64,000 nucleotides of DNA from Cheilinus undulatus (taxonomy: Eukaryota > Chordata > Actinopteri > Labriformes > Labridae): positions 18,663,667 to 18,727,666 of the forward strand of contig NC_054884.1 of assembly GCF_018320785.1 (NCBI RefSeq). Reading direction: 5' to 3'. Both the position numbers and the translations under genes were made by a program. Below the pieces are notes generated by a model that did no database searches, was not told where the DNA came from, and worked only from the letters and a program-made list of their open reading frames with translations. Below are positions 57,213 through 64,000 of this stretch, piece after piece. Each line of letters starts with the position of its first letter. Positions within the stretch are counted from its first letter, which is position 1.

Positions 57213-60200
57213 ATGGTGGTGGACCTGGAGGGGATAATCCACTGCATGAAGCAGGGTGATGAGAATGGTGTTCAGTCCCAGCTGCAGGAGTTTACCAAAG
57301 AGGTAAAACAATGTAGAAGATACACACTTGGGTCAAACTGCTGCTGTGAAATTTTCAGCCTCTCACTGTGTCTGCCTCTCTTTCTTGCAGTATGCTCAGT
57401 GCTTCTTCTTTGACGCAGAGGAGAGAGAACGGAGAAAAGTACGTTTGTAAATGTGAATGTTGTTGCACCCGTTAACAGAGTGAAAGTAAACTGTCCTGTT
57501 ACTTGTCTCCTCCATGTTCTTCATCCCTCCTCAGCCCTGTATGCAGTCTATCTGTGATTAATAATTCTGCTGTGTAAGTTGTCCCTGATCCTCTCTCACT
57601 GTATGCTAAGGCAGATTGAGCACAGACAGAGTGATTGACACGCTGCAATGCACTGCATGTTAATCTATTCAGTACTTACAGCACTGTTGTTTGCAGTCAT
57701 TGCACAGGAGTTTTCAGGCCATATTTATGAAGACCTTTAGGCTTGATAATAAGCTTGAAATGGCCACGTGTGAGTTTTTAGTCTAAAAGTATTCAAAATA
57801 AAAAACAAAGGACTGTGTAAAATCTGGTTACAATTGCTGCCAGTAATGTGTGTCCTGTTCTGGCCAAAAAAAGCATAAGCAAAAATTTTACTTTTTTGAT
57901 AGCTCTATTTTTAAAACATATTTATTACATCATTCAGTTATTTTTATTCTGTAGATATTTAATTTAATCTTGCTAAAGAGACCATCATGTTAATTGTGAT
58001 TCTACTGACTAAAGTCCTTCGCAGGACTCTTTTCAAATCCTGTAGATTTGATCCTGTAATGATGATGCACTTTGATAAAAAAGAAAAAGAAAAAGCAGCT
58101 GGGAGTCTCAGACTAATTTAACTCCCCAGCCTCGTCATCAGATGCTTAATGCAGTAAGTCCAATTTGCATGGGGCCCCCCGCCCAAATAACTGCATAATG
58201 GCTCAGCGTCTCTGCTCACTAGTGAGCGCTGTGATAAGCAACAACACAATAAGAGAAGAAGAAGTACAGACTTCTAGTGCATTGCTTTTTTTGTGGAGCC
58301 TTAACAAAGCATCACATGGCAAGTGGGTCTTGTGATGCTGCCTATGCAGTGGTAACTCAGCACTGGCGACTACAACTGGCAAAACAGCAATTATCCGTGC
58401 TGTCACAGAGAACGATTCCAACAGCAACACATAACCCATTTCCTGTATTATCCTGTTTAATACAAGCACAGAGAAGTGCTTTAAGAGAGCTTACTTTGAT
58501 CAGGAATGTGGAGTAGGCATATCATCCCAACCAAATATGTTTCCCTCTGGGCATGTTTCAATAAAGTCGAGTTGTTATCTGGCTCTGTCACTCTTACAAG
58601 CTTATAGCAAAAAGAATACATTCAACTCAGGTGTTGCTTCATTCCCAGCTCTGACATCTCAATTCTGAAGGAAATGGAACACAGCAGAAGTTCAGAATGA
58701 TGATTTGGCACAACAGTTTGGGACTTCAAAGAAGATCTTTGTGTATTTATGATTTTTTCATGGCACCAGTTTCGAACCAGTACTCCCTAGAGGTCTTTTG
58801 AGAGGTATCAAGGACATTTGGAGCAATGGTGTGGTGTGCAAATCCAAACAGACAGACAGACAGACAGACACCCCCGAATTATATTAGTAAGATGAACCTT
58901 AAACAGTCATTCTATAGGCATTTTCACTTGTCTGCCTGCCTAGTCATGGTTTGAATTGGATAGAAAACTGTAGTTGTTGAACGTTGTACTATCTTACAAG
59001 TAATAATTCAATATTATGTAATGTTTTGCTTATTTAATCTATGTAATGACCTTTATTATTTCAGCAGTATCACATGAAAGGGAGTCATGTACTAAATATC
59101 AGCACTGATGTGAGTCAGTTGAAGATAGGAACAGCAGTGCTTACACTCAGTTTAACAGCGTAATATTGTCATTATGCAACAGTTTCACAACCTCACATAG
59201 AGAGATTGTCCTTTTTTTGCTTCTCTCCTACTAAAACTGACCTTTTGCCAAGTAACCCAAACTTTTTCTTTCTCTAGTGCTAGACGTTTATCACAATATT
59301 TACCAGCTATTGTGACCAGCTACTTAGTTTGATGTGTATTTATTTGTATATTTTAACTCAACATGTTGTGTATTAATTTTGTAATATCTTTTTATGAAAA
59401 GGGACTAGACCTAAAAACAAATTCTGACTGCCGTAATGTTAACTTATCAGTCTGAGGAAGAGTGATAAATATTGAAAAAAGTCACAGTGGTGATCTACCA
59501 GTATTCACAAAAATCACAGTACTCATTCAGAACTACTGCTGGGCAATTCACAACAAATCCTTATCCTGTCTAGAGTAGATTTTGTTCATCTCTGTCAATA
59601 ATGCTTTGCAGGGATTCTTTCTTTGGTAAACCTTAATCTTTTAAGTGTAATTTGACTTTGGCAAAAAACAATGTTAGGCATCCCTAATATTGTAAGTTGT
59701 ATTCACTGTCCAACACCTCTTATTCAGAGACTTGAAGTCAACCATAGCTGCAAGATTAAAAAAAACCTGCATGCAGAATTTTTTAAAGCCAGCTAAGGCA
59801 CTTGGTGGCCCCTCATTCACTTTGAAGACATGAATGGAAATGCTTTTAATGCCTTATCAGCTGGTGGCTGCATATAAAATCAATCAAAAACCTAATGTAA
59901 CTAACATTACAGCTTGTTGTGCACTGCAGCTGTAAACTAAGCAAATCTTGACCCATGTCATGGAGCGCTTTTGTGTCTTTTCTCATTTTGTGAATGTCTT
60001 GTCACATCCCTAATGGATTTTATAATTGTCTTCTTATATTATAATTATTTTTCTCTCCTTTCTCCTTCACTGCTGACTGAAATTGTGCTGTTCAACTTCC
60101 ACAGAAAAGAAAACTAGAAGAGGTACAGTGATGCTACGATTCCGAAATAATCTTCATGCATTGATTTTACTTTCACATTATTCAGAAACTGTGACGAAGA

Positions 60201-61933
60201 AGAAAACATTTGATCCTATTTGTTCTTTACCTTTCTGTACCAGTTCAGGAAGACTAAAGTGAGAGAGTACAATGAGTCTGACTCAGACTGTGATGAGTAC
60301 GACCAGGAGCATCGAGACCTCATCCTCAGACAGGTATCCAAGTTTTTCCTGAAACAACGGGGATTTTCTGTGGATAATTATCATAAAACTAAAAATGTGG
60401 ATAATTATCATAAAACTAAAAATATTTTCTCTGTCCCTGTTTCTAGAATTTAGCTGTCATTCTTGTGCGGTTTATAAGAACAGGAGTTAAGTGTCGTGTG
60501 TTGAGATTATGTCTGCGCTCCCTGAGGATCCTCTCCAGAGATAAAAAGGTCCTGGGCCCCCTGGTGAATGACAGCACTCTCCTCACTCTGGCCAAAGTCG
60601 CTGGCCTGACAACAGCTGATTTAAGTGACGAAGGTGGTGTCCCTGACTCTGATTTCTACGACAGCATCATTTCTTCTCTCTCTGAGGCAAGAGTACTGCA
60701 GAGTCGCATTGGGGAAGACGAATGTGATGTTGAAGCAAGTGACCAAAACGAAGAGAGCTCTGCCTTCGATGATGATGCCAAGAGTGACATCAGCATCGCC
60801 AACACTGGAGATCTAGACAGCATCAGCTGGAGCGGGAGTCACCGGCCCAGCATCAACGAGACACACCATGCTGCAGATCACCACAAGGTGCTGGAGCAAG
60901 GGAGGAGGGACCGCAGAGAGAGCAAGATGGAGGATGAAGAAGAGGAAGAGGAGGGATCAGGAGAGGAAGTGCAGAGAAAGGAGGCCATGAAAGTGTTGTG
61001 TAATGTGGTGTACAACAGCACTTGGGCTCAGGAGAGGTTCAGTGCTCTAAGGTGGGATATCCCACAGGAAGCAGACAGATTCAAGCTCACACAGCAATCC
61101 AAAATACTGTTTGTCTTTCAGCCGTTTGCTTCCTGTCTGCATGTTTACTCCCTAAGTTTTCAGGATTTTGCTTGTGAAGTTTATGTACAGTTAGAGGAAT
61201 TGTGTCCACAGAAAAGATTTTTAACAGTCCTTAGAGACCTGAAGAAAATAGTTCTGTTTGCACCAGAGAAAGCCCAGACATGCCCCAGTGTATACAAAGT
61301 ATTTCCTAGTTTGTTTTCTGCTATACTTTTCATCTATCAGATTGATAGCAGCATGTCCAGGCTTGAAAACAAGTTTTTTTAAGATCGTTGTGAGAAAGAC
61401 TTATCCCAGTAACTCTATTATTTCCTTTTTCACAATCTGCAGTCTGTATTTGTCCATATTGACATATCTCAACACAGTTAACTTATTTTTCTTTTCTCCA
61501 TCAGGCTCATGTGTGGCCTCATTGAGCGTCTGTCCTCCAGTGCAACCTCACCCCCCTCCAGTGGCCAGTTTTATGAATTACGCCTCCTGTTTCTCATGAC
61601 AGCACTCAGGCCAGAGCTCAGGACTCAACTTCATCAGGTAAAGTAAATGTATTAAAAATGCTGTTAATGTCATATTGTCATCATTTACATATGAGATAGA
61701 TAACTCTGTTGAGCTAAATCTCCTCTTGTTTACATCTGTAAAAGGAGGGAGGTGTGTCCATCCTCACAGAAGCCATGGAGAGAAGCCTGGAGGTTCAGTG
61801 GAAGGACCAGTATGAATGTGTAGTAGCAGCAGCATCAGAAACCATCTCACTGGAAGTGTCTCAACGTATCATTGAGATCCTCAAAATCCTCTTCAACATC
61901 ACCTACAGCACGCACAGGCAGGACCCAAGTGAG
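57213..61933 (+). CDS. Ric8/synembryn-family G-alpha chaperone and GEF, 5' part
   Basis: Seven coding exons in phase: 57213-57302, 57391-57438, 60105-60122, 60244-60333, 60447-61051, 61505-61637 and 61745-61933, giving residues 1-391. The rest lies past the window. Ric8 proteins fold nascent G-alpha subunits and act as their exchange factors in the cytosol, using an armadillo-repeat fold. Family marks: QSQLQEFTKEYAQCFFFDAE at the N-terminus, CLRSLRILSRDKKVL (105-118), MKVLCNVVYNSTWAQ (263-277), YELRLLFLMTALRPELRTQL (exon 6) and RIIEILKILFNITY (exon 7). The match to RIC8A and RIC8B seems about equal. Two insertions stand out: a basic-then-acidic stretch near 44-80 (KKRKLEE...ESDSDCDEYDQEH) and an acidic Ser-rich loop near 163-258. 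It is probably a distinct paralog, so no symbol is given. The start is the only Met after the acceptor. Confidence 0.85.
57439..60104. other. Ric8-like intron 2, no gene seen
   Basis: A 2.7-kb intron. Besides the (CAGA)n run it holds short unassigned frames near 58200-58510 on both strands, without recognisable products. Confidence 0.5.
58846..58872. repeat. (CAGA)n microsatellite
   Basis: Six or seven perfect cagaca/gaca units lie in intron 2 of the Ric8-like gene. Confidence 0.85.
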
Positions 61934-61962
61934 GTCAGTGAGTATGGGTTTATGAACTAAAA

Positions 61963-61963
61963 T

Positions 61964-62006
<43 letters not shown>

Positions 62007-62010
62007 GGAT
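61963..62010. repeat. (GATA)n microsatellite
   Basis: About eleven gata units, the last with a G substitution (gatagatggatag), start 30 bp after exon 7 of the Ric8-like gene. Confidence 0.9.
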
Positions 62011-62098
62011 AGTGGTTTTATGTTGCATTCCTCACCTGTGGAGTTCTGTTCAGCTGCTACTGAAGAAAAAAAATTTTTTTGCTAATATGGCTGCTTTA

Positions 62099-63632
62099 TA
62101 TACCGCTTTCCACGTTAAGTGGAATTAAGTAAATGACATTTTTTCTTATTTTCCAAAATATTTATGCAAATGACAGAGTATTTTTCAAGTCATCAGCCAT
62201 TAGAGCATAATTCAAATGTTTTAGACAAACTTCATAATGCTAACCGTTATTTATTTATTTATTTTTTTAATAAAAACCTCAGAATGCACTTTCCAACATT
62301 ATTAAGCAGGCCACAGGTTTCAAGCAATATGGGAAAGAAAAAGGATCTCTCTGCTGCCAAAAAGTGTCAAATAGTGTAATGCCTTGGATAAGGAATGAAA
62401 ACATTAGATATTTCACGTGAAGAAATTTGTGGCTGATTCAGAGCACAAACAGGTTTGTGCAGATAAAGGCATAATGAGGAAGGTCTCTGCCAGACAAATT
62501 CATCAGAGTAAAAGAGCAGTTGCTAAAATGCCATTACAAAGCAGCAAACAGGTATTTGAAGCTGCTGGTGCCTCTGGAGTCCCACCAACTTCAAGGTGTA
62601 GGATCCTCCAGAGGCTTGCAGTCGTGTATAAACCTACTATTCAGCCACCCCTGACCAGTGCTCACAAGCAGAAACAGTTGCAGTGGGCCCAGAAATACAT
62701 AAAGACTCATTTTCAAACAGTCTTGTTGACTGATGAGTGCCGTGCAACCCTGGATGGTCCAGATGGAGGAGTAGTGGATGGTTGGTGGATGGCCACCATG
62801 TCCCAACAAGGCTGTGACATCAGCAAGGAGGTGGCGGAGTCATGTTTTGGGCCAGATTCATGAGGAGAGAGCTGATAGGCCCTTTTAGGTCCCTGAAGGT
62901 GTGAAAATGACCTCAGCAAAGTATATAGAGTTTCTGATTGACCAATTTCTTCCATGGTAAAAAAGAAGAGCAGTAGCAAAATTATCTTCATGCATGACAA
63001 TGCACCATCTCATGCTGCAAAGAATACCTCTGTGTCATTGGCTGCTATGGGCATAAAAGGAGAGAAACTCATGGTGTGACCCCCATCCTCCCCTGACCTC
63101 AACCCTGTTGAGAACCTTTGGAGCATCCTTAAGCTAAAGATCTATGGGGGTGGGAGGCAGTTCACATCAAAACTGCCGTTCTGGGAGGATATTCTGGCAT
63201 CCTGCAAGAAATTCATGCAGCAACTCTCCAAAAACTCACAAGGTCAATGGATGCAAGAATTGTGAAGGTGATATCAAAGAGGGGCTCCTATGTCAATGTG
63301 TAACTTGGCCTGTTAAGATGTTTTTGATTGAAATAGCTTTTGGTTTCAGTAAATGACCTTCTAATGCTGTAAATTCAACAACTGACCATTTTCAGTTCAT
63401 TACAATCAAAAAAAGGTTTTAAAACTCTGTCATGCTTAATGATATGGAAAAGTGCATTTTGGGTTTTTTATTTTTTAAAAAATAATGGTTATCATTATGA
63501 AGTTTGTTCAAAAACATTTGAATTATGCTATAACGGCTGATGACTTGAAAAATACTCTGACTGTTATTTGCATTAATATTTAGGAAAATAAGAGAAAAAT
63601 ATCAATTGCCTAATAATCTGGAAAGCGGTGTA
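62099..63632 (+). mobile_element. Tc1/mariner transposon with long TIRs
   Basis: The left end TATACCGCTTTCCA matches the complement of the right end TGGAAAGCGGTGTA. The inverted repeats can be followed for about 170 bp, through 'gagtatttttcaagtcatca' and 'cataattcaaatgttttt'-like stretches. The element is 1.53 kb with TA borders, typical of a full-length fish Tc1 of the long-TIR type. It lies in the intron after exon 7 of the Ric8-like gene, in the same orientation. Confidence 0.88.
62329..63303 (+). pseudogene. Broken Tc1-type transposase
   Basis: The N-terminus MGKKKDLSAAKKCQIV is followed at once by in-frame stops. A second frame resumes (ADSEHKQVCADKGI, HIQ..KRAVAKMP-like) through the catalytic LLTDECRATLDGPDGG segment. 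Another shift follows near 62830, after which the HDNAPSHAA-like and SPDLNPVENLWS-like segments lie in other frames. The DD34E acidic residues can be placed, but the gene cannot make a protein as it stands. Confidence 0.8.
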
Positions 63633-64000
63633 ATAAAAACATTTCAACAATAAATTCACTGGGGTCTTTCATTGTGAAGGCTCAGATATAAAGAGGGTTG
63701 TCATTGAATAAACTGAACTTTAGAGCCTGGATCTCAACTGTCTAGTCAGGACCCAAAAGTGGGCAATGAAGTCTATAATATGCTTTTGCATGATACTATA
63801 TTGTCTATTGTCCAAGAAGTGGCATAAATTCTCCTTTGACATTGCTCAAACAATAAACTTGCATTTAAACAAAAAGTACAGGTATATAAAGGGGGAAATT
63901 GTCCAATCAACAAGTGACAAAAATGAAGTGTTGTAAAGTGTGTATTTCACATTGTTCAGGGGGGTTATTGCAGATGGAATGAAATATTTTTTTGTAGTTG
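63633..64000. other. Ric8-like intron, no feature seen
   Basis: AT-rich sequence between the Tc1 element and the window edge. No exon continuing the Ric8 frame is visible. Confidence 0.5.

Noticed and set aside
62164-62863. Plus-strand frames that could be taken for Ric8 continuation
   Set aside because: They belong to the Tc1 transposase relic lying between terminal inverted repeats.
1-64000. CRISPR arrays, operons, prophage or other bacterial systems
   Set aside because: Introns, SINEs, Tc1 elements and vertebrate genes show this is a fish nuclear genome. The regular repeats present are minisatellites and microsatellites.

Overview
The window reads as nuclear DNA of a teleost fish, probably a percomorph. 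It is AT-rich, its genes are split by many introns with GT-AG borders, and it is full of fish-type repeats: Tc1/mariner and hAT transposons, MITEs and tRNA-headed SINEs. Four vertebrate protein-coding genes can be modelled exon by exon. On the minus strand, from left to right, are hrc (sarcoplasmic-reticulum acidic calcium-binding protein, complete, 5 coding exons, 14573-19919), trpm4 (calcium-activated non-selective cation channel, 28 coding exons, 24792-50552, 1272 aa predicted) and an adrenomedullin-family hormone best matched to adm5 (51352-52164, 125 aa). On the plus strand is a Ric8/synembryn-family gene from 57213, whose 3' exons lie beyond the window end.

Layout. 1-14.2 kb has no gene that I can model. 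It holds an 82-bp tandem array, a CpG-rich patch with orphan exon-like pieces, a 1.57-kb TA-flanked transposon with no apparent coding capacity, and an array of about 125-bp units ending in a CACTG-type terminus. 14.5-20 kb is hrc, whose 3.8-kb first intron carries a TTAA-flanked MITE inserted in a degenerate tandem tract. 20-24.7 kb is gene-free and AT-rich. 24.7-50.6 kb is trpm4, whose introns contain two degenerate Tc1 copies, hAT-type elements (two of them with SINEs inside), several SINEs and several copies of a ~250-bp dispersed repeat. 51.1-52.5 kb is adm5 with a TATA box and a probable non-coding first exon. 52.6-56.7 kb is gene-free. 56.7-62 kb is the Ric8-like gene, followed by a broken Tc1 transposon in its next intron.

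Context. From general knowledge, HRC, TRPM4 and ADM5 lie close together on human 19q13.33, so this is an old conserved block. TRPM5, RIC8A and ADM lie on human 11p15. The Ric8 gene beside trpm4 and adm5 is therefore plausibly a third, 19q13-type Ric8 ohnolog that mammals lack. It carries an unusual acidic insertion of about 95 residues and an 18-nt microexon. hrc and trpm4 both concern calcium handling in excitable or muscle cells, and adm5 is a secreted vasoactive-type peptide. They share ancestry of location rather than one pathway. No bacterial-style system, CRISPR array or rRNA was seen.
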